A stretch of DNA of 64,000 bases, from NCBI GenBank assembly GCA_963747255.1, contig CAVVEG010000018.1, positions 248,001 to 312,000 on the forward strand, given 5' to 3'. A model generated the notes under the pieces. The model was not told where the DNA came from and ran no database searches. It worked only from the letters and a program-made list of their open reading frames with translations. A program made the position numbers and the translations under genes. This document shows, piece after piece, positions 28,278 through 36,858 of the stretch; positions within the stretch are counted from its first letter, which is position 1; the number at the start of each line of letters is the position of its first letter. This DNA comes from CAIYRG01 sp963747255. Its GTDB lineage: Bacteria > Pseudomonadota > Alphaproteobacteria > Micropepsales > Micropepsaceae.

Positions 28278-30359
28278 TCATGCCGGCACCGCAAAACTGA
28301 AGTGAGGATTGCCGCAACGGCTGTGTTCCCACATGGTCGTGAAAGCGGTTTCCAGGTTTCGCGTGAAGCCAGCTGCATCGAAAAGGGGTGACTCGGGCGC
28401 TGCGGCGCGAAGGCGGGTTTTCATTCTTGCAATGGCTGCGGGATCGCGTGCGAGACCGAGAGCAAGCCTTTCGTATTCGGAAAGCGATTGCGTCGCCAAT
28501 TCCGGCACACCTGCCGCACGTAATGCACTTGCGGCCACGCGGCTTGCGAAGCTGTTTCCCAGGGTGGTGATCATCGGCACACCCGCCGTCAATGCATCCA
28601 CAGCCGTGCTGTGCGAATTATACGGCATGGTGTCGAGAAAAAGATCAGCGAGAGAGAGCCTCGCCAGATGGTCCTCAATGGACGGAACCGGCGCAGCGAA
28701 CTTTATCCGGTTCGGGGCGATCCCGTGGAGACTTGCCTGATTAAGAAGGTTTGATCTTGAAGCCGCATGGTTCCGGGGAAGCCACAACACGCTTGCTTCG
28801 ACCGATTGCAGAATTCGCATCCAGCAGGCGAACACATCCGGCGAAAATTTATAGCTGTTGTTGAATGAGGCAAACACAATCCCCTCTGACGGCAAACCGG
28901 CCGTTTCGCGTGCCGGAGGCTGGCTGAGTTGCCGTCTTGCGGGATCGGCGGGCAGGTAGCAGTGCGGCAAGAGCGCGGGCTTTTCGGAATAAAAACGCGT
29001 GTCTGCTTCGGAAATGACCGTACGATCTGCGATGATGTAGTCATACCATGGCGCGCCCAGGGTTCCGGGAAAACCGAGATAGTTGACCTGCAGCGGCGCG
29101 GGCCTGTGCGCAAATATCGCGCTGCGGCAATGGCCGGTGAAACCCATCAGATCGACGGCGATATCGATTTCCGCCTCGCGCATGAATGAAGCAATTTCCA
29201 GATCCGTCTTCGTCGCAACATTCACAAATCGTTCAAAGGCATTTTCCAGCCGCCGGCGCATCGTTGATTGGTCCGCGGGGCCAAATGACACGGCTATGGT
29301 CTCGAAGCGCTCGCGGTCGTGATGTTCGAATACCGCCGCCATCAGACCCGCGACGGCGCTGTTGCAAAAGTCGCCCGAAACATAGGCAAGCCTGATGCGC
29401 CCATGATCGTAACCCCGGCCATCCGTCAACGGACGCGCGTTAACCGGCAGTTCATGTGCAACCCACAATTCGGCGCAGCGGAGTTGCTGTTCCGGGGAAT
29501 CCGACAGCGCTTTGAGGTTGAATGGCGAGATCACGCGCTTGCCCTGGCGCAATGCCTCACTGATGAGTTCCGTCTGCTCATCCAGTCCGCGCCAGTCGCA
29601 GATTTGCATTTTCGCATGGGCAAGCACGCCGCGCGCATAGGGATAATCCGGCGACATGGAAAGGAGTGCATCGGAATCGCGGATTGCGGCTTCGAAGTTC
29701 TTCAGAATCGCATGGGTGTTTGCACGGTTATAGAGGAGTTCCGGCGTCGGGCCGCGGAGCGCGATGGCGCGGTCGTAAGCCAGCACAGCCTCCTCTCTCC
29801 GTTCCAGCAAGGCGAACGCGGTTGCGCAGCCTTCCCAGGCATCGGCGTTATCCGGACCGCGCGCGATTGCCTGTTTGAAGCTGTCCAACGCTTCTGCCGG
29901 GCGCGAAAGCCGCAACAGGGCAATCCCGCGGTTGCGCCATGCCTCCACGTAAGCGGGATCAAGATGGATCGCCGTCGCATAGCTCATGACCGCTTCGTCC
30001 CCGCGGCTCAGCGCCAATAAGGCGCTACCCCGATTGTTATGAATTTGGGGATTCCGTGGCCGAAGGGAAATCGCCGCGTCATAGGCCGCAAGTGCTTCCT
30101 GATGCCGGTCAAGGCGCGACAGCACGGCCCCCCGGGCCGCGAGAGCTTCATGTGCGTCTGGCCTGATTGCCAGAACAGAATCGAATTGCGCCAGCGCTTC
30201 AGTCAGCGCGCCTTTGCGAACAGAGAGGTAGGCGAGCATGAGCCATGCCGAAGCATTTCGCGGGTCGTCGCCCAGGATCCGGGTGTAGAGCTGCTCAGCC
30301 TCGGCGTATCTGCCGGACCGGTGGAATCCATGTGCGGTTCTCAGCAGTAACTCGTTCAT
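28278..30359 (-). CDS. TPR + SPINDLY-type O-GlcNAc transferase paralogue 3 (active-site His replaced)
   Basis: The 693-residue protein has seven 34-residue TPR units plus a cap ending ICDW (residues 1-256), then a family 41 domain. The UDP-binding Lys (FNNSYKFSPDVFACW), the DYIIADRT strand and YNSHSTAVDALTAG remain. The position aligned to the active-site His of the other three is Ser334 (SGDFCNSAVAGLM, codon at 29358-29360). ATGA overlap couples it to paralogue 2. The swap may mean altered chemistry, a non-catalytic partner or a different acceptor. Family assignment is firm, activity doubtful. Confidence 0.9.
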   Translation of the reverse strand: MNELLLRTAHGFHRSGRYAEAEQLYTRILGDDPRNASAWLMLAYLSVRKGALTEALAQFDSVLAIRPDAHEALAARGAVLSRLDRHQEALAAYDAAISLRPRNPQIHNNRGSALLALSRGDEAVMSYATAIHLDPAYVEAWRNRGIALLRLSRPAEALDSFKQAIARGPDNADAWEGCATAFALLERREEAVLAYDRAIALRGPTPELLYNRANTHAILKNFEAAIRDSDALLSMSPDYPYARGVLAHAKMQICDWRGLDEQTELISEALRQGKRVISPFNLKALSDSPEQQLRCAELWVAHELPVNARPLTDGRGYDHGRIRLAYVSGDFCNSAVAGLMAAVFEHHDRERFETIAVSFGPADQSTMRRRLENAFERFVNVATKTDLEIASFMREAEIDIAVDLMGFTGHCRSAIFAHRPAPLQVNYLGFPGTLGAPWYDYIIADRTVISEADTRFYSEKPALLPHCYLPADPARRQLSQPPARETAGLPSEGIVFASFNNSYKFSPDVFACWMRILQSVEASVLWLPRNHAASRSNLLNQASLHGIAPNRIKFAAPVPSIEDHLARLSLADLFLDTMPYNSHSTAVDALTAGVPMITTLGNSFASRVAASALRAAGVPELATQSLSEYERLALGLARDPAAIARMKTRLRAAAPESPLFDAAGFTRNLETAFTTMWEHSRCGNPHFSFAVPA

Positions 30360-32554
30360 GGTGGAGAGGCGTTGTCGTCGATGGCGAAGCTCGCCGGGGG
30401 CTCTCCGGCATTGTGCATTCGCAACATCTCCACGTAAGCCCGGTCCAGATTGCGTGCAAATCGCGTTGTGTGGAATAGCGCGGATTTGCTTCTGCTTTCC
30501 AAAAGGCTGCTCTTCACCGACCGCAAATCGGCGGGATGAAACGCAAGATGAAGCGCAAGCTGCTCATATTCGGCGAGGGAATGCGTGATCAGTTGATCCA
30601 GGCTGGTGGCCGATAATACGCTCGCGCCCACACGGCCCGCAAAACCCCCTCCGGTCAGAGTCACGACCGGCACACCCGCCCAGAGAAAATCGCATGCCGT
30701 TGCGTGTGCGTTATATGGAAAACTGTCGAGAAACAGGTCTGCCAGCGAAATTCTTGCGAGATGGTCTTCGGGTGAAGGCACAAATCCGGTGAACAGCAGC
30801 CTTTCGCCGTCCACTCCATGCGCTTGTGCTTCGCGCTTCAGATTCCGTTGCGCGATGCCGTTTGACACAGTGAGCCAGAGCACGCTTTCCGGCGTCTGCG
30901 ACAACAGACGCATCCAGACCGCGAAAATCTCCGGTGTGATCTTGTAAGCCTTGCCAAAATTGCAGAAAACAAAACCATTCTCCGGCAACCCGGCTTCCTC
31001 GCGCGAGGGCTTCTTCCCGATCTGCCGCCCGTTATCGTTGGGCATGCAGCTGTGCGGCAGCCGGACGATCTTTTCGTTGAAAAATTGCTGATTATCGCCG
31101 GCGGCAACAAATCTGTCGGCGAGGATGTAGTCAAAATAGGGCGCCCCCGTCGTACCGGGGAAGCCAAGGAAACTCACCTGAATGCCGGCAGGCCGCTGCG
31201 CAAACACGCCGGCCGTCGCGTTTTTCGTAAACCCCATCAGGTCGACCGCGATATCGATTTGAAGTTCACGGATGTGTCGTGCGATTTCCCCCGCGCTGCG
31301 GTTTTGCATATCGATAAAGCGGTCGAATGACGCTTCAAGCCTGCGGCGCAGATCGCTTCCGTCGTCCGGACCCGTGGAAATTGCCGTCAATTCGAACCGG
31401 CTGCGATCATGCCGCTCGAACATTCCGGCAGCGAGAAGCATGACGGGGTGAAAGCCGAAATCGCCCGAGACATATGCAATGCGAATCCGGTCATGGCCAA
31501 ACCGTTCGCCGGACCAACGCGGAGCCGCGGAGGGAGGAAATTCATTCGTCACCCAGATGCGCGAGCAGTCCTGAAGATCCTCTCCGGAATCGAACATTGC
31601 GATTGCCTGAATGGGCTGGAAAACCCGAAATCCGGCGCGCTGGTGCGAAAGAGCAGCTTGCTTGAGAGAAGCGAGATTCTCCCAGTCGCAGCATTGCAGT
31701 TTGGCGAACAGCCGCGAGCCTTCGGCGTATTTGAAATGGGGATCCAACCCGAGCACCTGGTCGCAGCCGGCAACCACCTCGTCAAAGCGGCCAAGCTCGG
31801 CAAGTGCGCTGGTACGGTTGAACAGAATATCGCAATCTCCCGGACGGAGAACGAGTGCCGCATCATAACTGTCGAGTGCTTCCGCGGGGCGGTTGAGACG
31901 TTCGAGGAGGATTTCGCTATAGACGAGCGCATTGGCGTGTTGCGGCTCTTGGACAAGCGCCTGCTCGAAACAGGAGAGGGCTTCCGTATGGCGTTCGAGC
32001 GCGGCAAGGGCCGATCCCCGGCTGAAGAAAGCATCCGGCAATTGCTCCAGACGCAGCGAGGCGTCGGACGCCGCAAGCGCTTCTTCAAAGCGCTTCAGGG
32101 CGAGGAGAGCCGTAGCGCGATTGTTGTGCACCATTGCGAACTGCGGGTGCTGTTTCAGGACGCGGTCAAAGCAGGCCAGCGCCTCCTCAGGGCGTCCGAG
32201 CGACAACAGGGTAACACCCCGATTGTTGCGCGCCGCGGGGAAATCCGGTGCGATTGACAGTGCGCGCGCGAATGCGGCCAGCGCATCCTCGTGCCTGCCA
32301 AGCTCCTGAAAAACGCAGCCGCGATTGTAACAGAGTTCAGCCGAATCGGGATTGATTTGCGTTGCGGCGGCAAGCAGCCGGTTCGCATCGGCAAATTGGC
32401 GATACTGAAACAGTATGAGCCCCAGTTGATACAGGGCCTGAAAATTGGAGGGCTCGGTTTTGAGAATCAGCGAATACGCGCGCGCGGCCTCCGGCATTCT
32501 TCCCGCCTGCTGCAGGCGCCTGGCATCCTCGAGCAATGCCGCGCAATCCGTCAT
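30356..32554 (-). CDS. TPR + SPINDLY-type O-GlcNAc transferase paralogue 2
   Basis: The product has 732 residues from the ATG at 32554, which overlaps the upstream stop as ATGA; a longer frame to 32608 would overlap more. Eight TPR units plus a cap ending CCDW occupy residues 1-291. The family 41 domain keeps the active-site His (SGDFGFHPVMLLAAG, about His369), the Lys in GKAYKITPEIFAVW and YNAHATACDFLWAG. FGKAYK differs from the FNNSYK or FNNNYK of the other three copies, so donor-site chemistry may differ. It is cytosolic. It sits between paralogues 1 and 3 with overlaps at both ends. Confidence 0.9.
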   Translation of the reverse strand: MTDCAALLEDARRLQQAGRMPEAARAYSLILKTEPSNFQALYQLGLILFQYRQFADANRLLAAATQINPDSAELCYNRGCVFQELGRHEDALAAFARALSIAPDFPAARNNRGVTLLSLGRPEEALACFDRVLKQHPQFAMVHNNRATALLALKRFEEALAASDASLRLEQLPDAFFSRGSALAALERHTEALSCFEQALVQEPQHANALVYSEILLERLNRPAEALDSYDAALVLRPGDCDILFNRTSALAELGRFDEVVAGCDQVLGLDPHFKYAEGSRLFAKLQCCDWENLASLKQAALSHQRAGFRVFQPIQAIAMFDSGEDLQDCSRIWVTNEFPPSAAPRWSGERFGHDRIRIAYVSGDFGFHPVMLLAAGMFERHDRSRFELTAISTGPDDGSDLRRRLEASFDRFIDMQNRSAGEIARHIRELQIDIAVDLMGFTKNATAGVFAQRPAGIQVSFLGFPGTTGAPYFDYILADRFVAAGDNQQFFNEKIVRLPHSCMPNDNGRQIGKKPSREEAGLPENGFVFCNFGKAYKITPEIFAVWMRLLSQTPESVLWLTVSNGIAQRNLKREAQAHGVDGERLLFTGFVPSPEDHLARISLADLFLDSFPYNAHATACDFLWAGVPVVTLTGGGFAGRVGASVLSATSLDQLITHSLAEYEQLALHLAFHPADLRSVKSSLLESRSKSALFHTTRFARNLDRAYVEMLRMHNAGEPPASFAIDDNASPP

Positions 32555-34776
32555 CTGCGCTCGACCGTGAGACTTTCGGGAGGCAGTTTCTGTTGCGCGC
32601 GCGTCCACATCTGCACGAAAGCCGTCTCGATGTTGCTTACGAAGCGCTGCCGCTCATTGCGCGCTTCGGAAGTCCGCCAAACCTCCAGTTTGGCCCTGAT
32701 GCCCGCGAGTTCGTGTCGTTCCTGCGCGAGCGCAAGAGCGCGCGTTTCGTACTCTTCGACGTTTCCGGTGATCAGCTCCGGCAGACCCACTGCCTCCAGA
32801 ACGCTGGAAGCAACACGACCGGCAAAACTTTTGCCGCGGCAGGTCAGCAGAGGCAGACCGGCACGGAGCGCATCCGCGGCGGTCGTATGGGCGTTGTAGG
32901 GTAGCGTATCGAGAAAGAGATCCGCCAGAGCGAGCCGGGCGAAATGGTCGTCTATGGTGGGAAGCCGCGGTGCAAAGCGAATCCGTTCCGCGTCAACGCC
33001 CCGCTTTTGCGCTTCCATCCTGAGATTGCGTGCCGCGATCGAATTCGGCTCCGCAAGCCACAGCACGCTTCCCGTAACGCGCGAAAGCAACCGCATCCAG
33101 ATGTCGAAGACAGGCGCATTGATTTTGTAGCTGTTGTTGAATGAGGCAAAGACAAAAGCGTTTTCCGGCAATCCCGCATCGGCGCGCGTATAACGGGGCC
33201 CGGTGGCATCGGGCGGCGCATCCAGAGGAAGGAATGGCGCCGGAAGCCATGCGACTTTCTCGTCATAGAATTGCGCATGCTCCTCCGGAATAACCGTCCT
33301 GTCGCCGATGATGTAGTCGATCCTGCGGTTTCCCATGCTTCCCGCATAGCCGAGATAATTGACCTGGACGGGGGCGGGGCGGCAGTTGAGAATCGCGGGG
33401 CGGCAGTTCGCTGTCAGACCCGTAAGATCCACGGCAATATCGATTTCCAACTCGCGCAGCTTCCGGGCAATCTCGAGATCGCTCATTGCACCCGTTTCGA
33501 CGAAGCGATCGAATGCGTTTTTGAGCCGCTTCCGAAGTACGCTGTTGTCGTCGGGCGTGTACGCAATTCCGGTGATCTCGAAGCGCGCCCGATCATGCCC
33601 TTCAACCACACCCGCCATCAGATGGCCCACCGGATGGCCACGCAGATCGGCCGATATATACGCGACTCGAATGCGGTCGTGACGGTAGACCTCGCCCTGC
33701 CACAGCGGTGCGGGCTGGGGCTCGAACTTGTCCTGCATCACGGTCCGGGCGCATTGCAGGATGCAGGCAGGTGAATCGGAAACCCGCAACAGGGCAAAGG
33801 GTGAAGCTGCCTTTTTCCCATGGCCGACCTGTTCCACAAGCGCCGCTTCGATCAAATCGCTCCAGTCGCAACTCATTTGCTGTGCGTAAGACAGCATCCC
33901 GAGTGCGTAGGGGTAATCGGGACGCAGAGCCAGGAGCTGCCGGAATCCGGCGATCGCCTCGTCGTGCCGTCCCAGTTCAATCAGTGCGGAGCCCCGGCCG
34001 TAATGCATCTCGACCCAGGCGGGATCAAGTCGCAGCGCAAGATCATAGGTTTCGACGGCGTCCACGAATCTGCGAAGTTCCATCAGGGCAATCGCGCGAC
34101 CGGCGACGGCATCCGCATTCCGGGGTTCGTTCAGGATCGCGTGCTCGAAATCGGCAAGCGCACCGTTGAAACGTCCCGCCTGGCACAATGCATGTCCGCG
34201 GCCTACCAGGAATTCGGATCTTCCCGGTGCGAGTTTGATCGCGCGGTCGAATGCCTCCATGGCGCTGTCGAACCGCTTGAGTTTCGTCAGCGCGACCCCC
34301 CGCCCGCAATGGGCGTTGGCCTCCCCGGGCGCGAATGAGATCACGCGGTCATAATTAGCAAGTGCCTCGCTGTGCCGCTCCAGGCTGCGCAGAACGCTCG
34401 CGCTATTAATCAGTGCACTGACGTTCTTCGGATTTATCGCGAGGGCAGCGTCATAACCGCGAAGCGCATCTTCGTGTCGTCCCATATCGCGCAGCGTATT
34501 GGCGCGATTGTAATGGGCTGCGGCATTGCGTGGATTGAATACGAGTGACCGGTCGATCAGCTCCAGCGCCTTCTCATGGCGACCGTGCTGGAATTCGAGC
34601 ACGCCGAGAAAATGCAGCGCGTCGGGATGATTTGGATGCTGTTTCAGGATCTCCGAATAGCGGCGTTCGGCATCGGCAATCCGGCCCTGCCGGTGCAGCG
34701 CGATCGCTTCGCGGAGCATCAGGGCAGGTTCCGCCGCGACGTTACGCGGCGGGTCGGAAAATCCCCCGCTGCTCAC
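32551..34776 (-). CDS. TPR + SPINDLY-type O-GlcNAc transferase paralogue 1 (first of four)
   Basis: This 741-residue protein has eight TPR units from about residue 16 and a cap ending SCDW (about residue 305), then a family 41 domain. The active-site His is in SADLRGHPVGHLM (about His381), the closest to the eukaryotic NHPTSHLM pattern among the four. The donor-site Lys is in FNNSYKINAPVFDIW, and YNAHTTAADALRAG is present. It is the 5'-most member, 99 bases downstream of the MFS gene, so it probably carries the promoter or is co-transcribed with that gene. It likely glycosylates cytosolic protein Ser/Thr residues; the acceptor is unknown. Confidence 0.9.
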   Translation of the reverse strand: MSSGGFSDPPRNVAAEPALMLREAIALHRQGRIADAERRYSEILKQHPNHPDALHFLGVLEFQHGRHEKALELIDRSLVFNPRNAAAHYNRANTLRDMGRHEDALRGYDAALAINPKNVSALINSASVLRSLERHSEALANYDRVISFAPGEANAHCGRGVALTKLKRFDSAMEAFDRAIKLAPGRSEFLVGRGHALCQAGRFNGALADFEHAILNEPRNADAVAGRAIALMELRRFVDAVETYDLALRLDPAWVEMHYGRGSALIELGRHDEAIAGFRQLLALRPDYPYALGMLSYAQQMSCDWSDLIEAALVEQVGHGKKAASPFALLRVSDSPACILQCARTVMQDKFEPQPAPLWQGEVYRHDRIRVAYISADLRGHPVGHLMAGVVEGHDRARFEITGIAYTPDDNSVLRKRLKNAFDRFVETGAMSDLEIARKLRELEIDIAVDLTGLTANCRPAILNCRPAPVQVNYLGYAGSMGNRRIDYIIGDRTVIPEEHAQFYDEKVAWLPAPFLPLDAPPDATGPRYTRADAGLPENAFVFASFNNSYKINAPVFDIWMRLLSRVTGSVLWLAEPNSIAARNLRMEAQKRGVDAERIRFAPRLPTIDDHFARLALADLFLDTLPYNAHTTAADALRAGLPLLTCRGKSFAGRVASSVLEAVGLPELITGNVEEYETRALALAQERHELAGIRAKLEVWRTSEARNERQRFVSNIETAFVQMWTRAQQKLPPESLTVERR

Positions 34777-34875
34777 CGTCGACCCGCTTCCGCAACAGAA
34801 CGCATAAGACTGCTCACGAACAGTTACAGCACGGGAAATTATGCTGTTTCCATATGTTCCGACCAGACTGCCCCT

Positions 34876-36150
34876 TCAGCGAAACGCCTGACGGAGGACA
34901 GCGAAATTGGCAAGGCCGCGCCGTCGCAGGCTGGTCAGTGAGATCGCCGCCGCCGCCAGGCATATGCCGCCACTGAACATGAAGGCACTGGTGACGCCAA
35001 TCAGATCGGACAGATAGCCGAGAAACAGGGCTCCGAATGGCGGCAGTCCCAATGCGCCCATGGCATAGAATGCCATCACCCTTCCGAGCATGGCGTCTTC
35101 GGACAGAGTCTGGACCTGCGTGTTGCTGGAAACCGCGATACCGAGATAACCGAATCCCGTCGGCACCACGAGCAACATCGCCCAAAGCATGGAGCGGGTT
35201 TCGGCGAAGGCGATCAGGCTGACGCCCAGCAGGACGGCCATGATCGTCGGTGTTATCGCGAGATGCCGTTCGTGAATACGCGAAGACAGGATCGCGCCGG
35301 AGATCGCTCCTACACCGAATGCGCTGATGAGATAGCCCAGAGCAGCGGCGCCCTGATGCAGGATATCCTGAGAAAATGCCGGCATCAGCGCCAGATATGA
35401 GGTGCCGAAACCGGAGCAGATCGCCGACAGGAAAAGCACCATCCTGATATGCGGGTGGGTCGCGACATAGCGAAAACCCTGCACCAGATCGTCCCATGCC
35501 CGGCTGGAGTTCGGAATTGTGCGGGTTGGCAATCGCATCCGGACGAGGCTGGTCAAAACCGCCCCGAACGACACTGTATTGAGCAGGAAGCACAGACCTT
35601 CGCCGAGCGCTGCCACGATAACGCCGCCGATCGCCGGGCCCACGGTTCGTGCGATATTGAACATCATGGCGTTCATGGCGATCGCCTGGCGCAGGTCTTC
35701 GCGTCCGACCAGTTCGACCGTGAAGGACTGGCGCGTCGGCGTTTCGACTGCAGTGATCACCCCCAGGACGAGGGCGAGCAGGAGGATGCTGTTGATGCCG
35801 ATATGCCCGGTCAGGGTGAGAGCCGTAAGAACGGCAGCCTGCACCATGCCAAGCGAGCGGGTCACGATGAACACCGAGCGGCGGTCGTAGCGGTCCGCAA
35901 TCATGCCGGCGAATGGCGTGATGAAGAAGATTGGTGCCTGCGAGACGAAGGTCACAAAGCCGAGCAAGAATACCGAACGGGTCAGGCGGTAAACCAGCCA
36001 GCTCAGGGCAACGGTTTGCACCCAGGCGCCCAGAAGGGTGATCGACTGACCGGCGAAGAACAGGCGATAATTGTGATGGTGAAATGTGCGTGGCAGCCTG
36101 GAAACCCAGGCGGAAGTCACCGTCTGACCGGGTGTGGGTTCACCCGGCAT
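34876..36150 (-). CDS. MFS efflux transporter (EntS/MFS_3-like)
   Basis: This 424-residue permease has 12 hydrophobic segments. Its N-terminal part starts RTFHHHNYRLFFAGQSITLLG, as in the MFS_3 group of exporters (EntS and related). The signature loop is GMIADRYDRRSVFIVTRSLG, and ETPTRQSFTVELVGRED occurs mid-protein. It lies just upstream of the OGT quartet on the same strand, and a small-molecule export role is the default. A functional link to the glycosyltransferases is inference from position only. Confidence 0.82.
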   Translation of the reverse strand: MPGEPTPGQTVTSAWVSRLPRTFHHHNYRLFFAGQSITLLGAWVQTVALSWLVYRLTRSVFLLGFVTFVSQAPIFFITPFAGMIADRYDRRSVFIVTRSLGMVQAAVLTALTLTGHIGINSILLLALVLGVITAVETPTRQSFTVELVGREDLRQAIAMNAMMFNIARTVGPAIGGVIVAALGEGLCFLLNTVSFGAVLTSLVRMRLPTRTIPNSSRAWDDLVQGFRYVATHPHIRMVLFLSAICSGFGTSYLALMPAFSQDILHQGAAALGYLISAFGVGAISGAILSSRIHERHLAITPTIMAVLLGVSLIAFAETRSMLWAMLLVVPTGFGYLGIAVSSNTQVQTLSEDAMLGRVMAFYAMGALGLPPFGALFLGYLSDLIGVTSAFMFSGGICLAAAAISLTSLRRRGLANFAVLRQAFR

Positions 36151-36228
36151 ATTTTGAGCTGATGGACCGCATTTGTGCAGTGGTACTAGCCTTCAGTTTC
36201 GACCCGGCGCAAGGGGCGAATAGACGGG

Positions 36229-36858
36229 TCAGCCGGTGATCAGTATATGGACGTCGCGCGGACCGTGAGCACCCATCTCGATGGTTTGTTCAATATCAGC
36301 GGTGCGCGATGGCCCGGTGACCAGGTTGACCGTCGCAGGCATGCCGGCGCCCAGCTTCAAAATCACTTCTTCAAGCCTTGGGAGAATCCTTTGTTTTTCG
36401 AGCAGGATGAATTCCCGGCCCGGCCGGAAATGCCAGGAGGAAAGTGACTCCGGGCCGGAAAAGAAGACAACCGTGCCCGTCTCTGCGATGCCGTAATCCG
36501 CTGCGCCGATGGCCGATTGCTCGCCGGACGGCGCTGCAGCCGAAAGCTTCAGTTCCGGGGCGGTATGCCAGGGCAGCCGGTTGAGCGGCGATTTGGCCGA
36601 GAGGTGGATCTCGAGCGGGTTGCCACCGTCGCGAAGTATCGCCGCGATCCGGGAAGGCACCTCGGCCGGAGACGAAATTTCGTCAACCTCCGCGGCGCTG
36701 GCTTTGGCTTTCGCGATGAAGGTCGCAACCGGGTCCGGCACGCGTGCCGGCAATGTAAGCTGCGGCAGCGGTGGGTGCGTCATCCGCTGTTTCAGGAGCG
36801 CCTTCAGAATCGTGTCGCGGCCGTCGCTCAGCGGCTCCCCCGTTCGCGCTTGCGCCAT
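36229..36858 (-). CDS. lutC: LutC-type LUD-domain protein
   Basis: This 209-residue LUD (lactate utilisation) domain protein ends a lutABC string. The recognisable parts are SAIGAADYGIAETGTVVFFS and the C-terminal TVNLVTGPSRTADIEQTIEMG with HGPRDVHIL. In the family LutC is a partner subunit of the L-lactate oxidising iron-sulfur complex. The gene overlaps the end of lutB by 31 bases. The start at 36858 is supported by the short N-terminal helix (GRDTILKALL) seen in homologues. Confidence 0.9.
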   Translation of the reverse strand: MAQARTGEPLSDGRDTILKALLKQRMTHPPLPQLTLPARVPDPVATFIAKAKASAAEVDEISSPAEVPSRIAAILRDGGNPLEIHLSAKSPLNRLPWHTAPELKLSAAAPSGEQSAIGAADYGIAETGTVVFFSGPESLSSWHFRPGREFILLEKQRILPRLEEVILKLGAGMPATVNLVTGPSRTADIEQTIEMGAHGPRDVHILITG

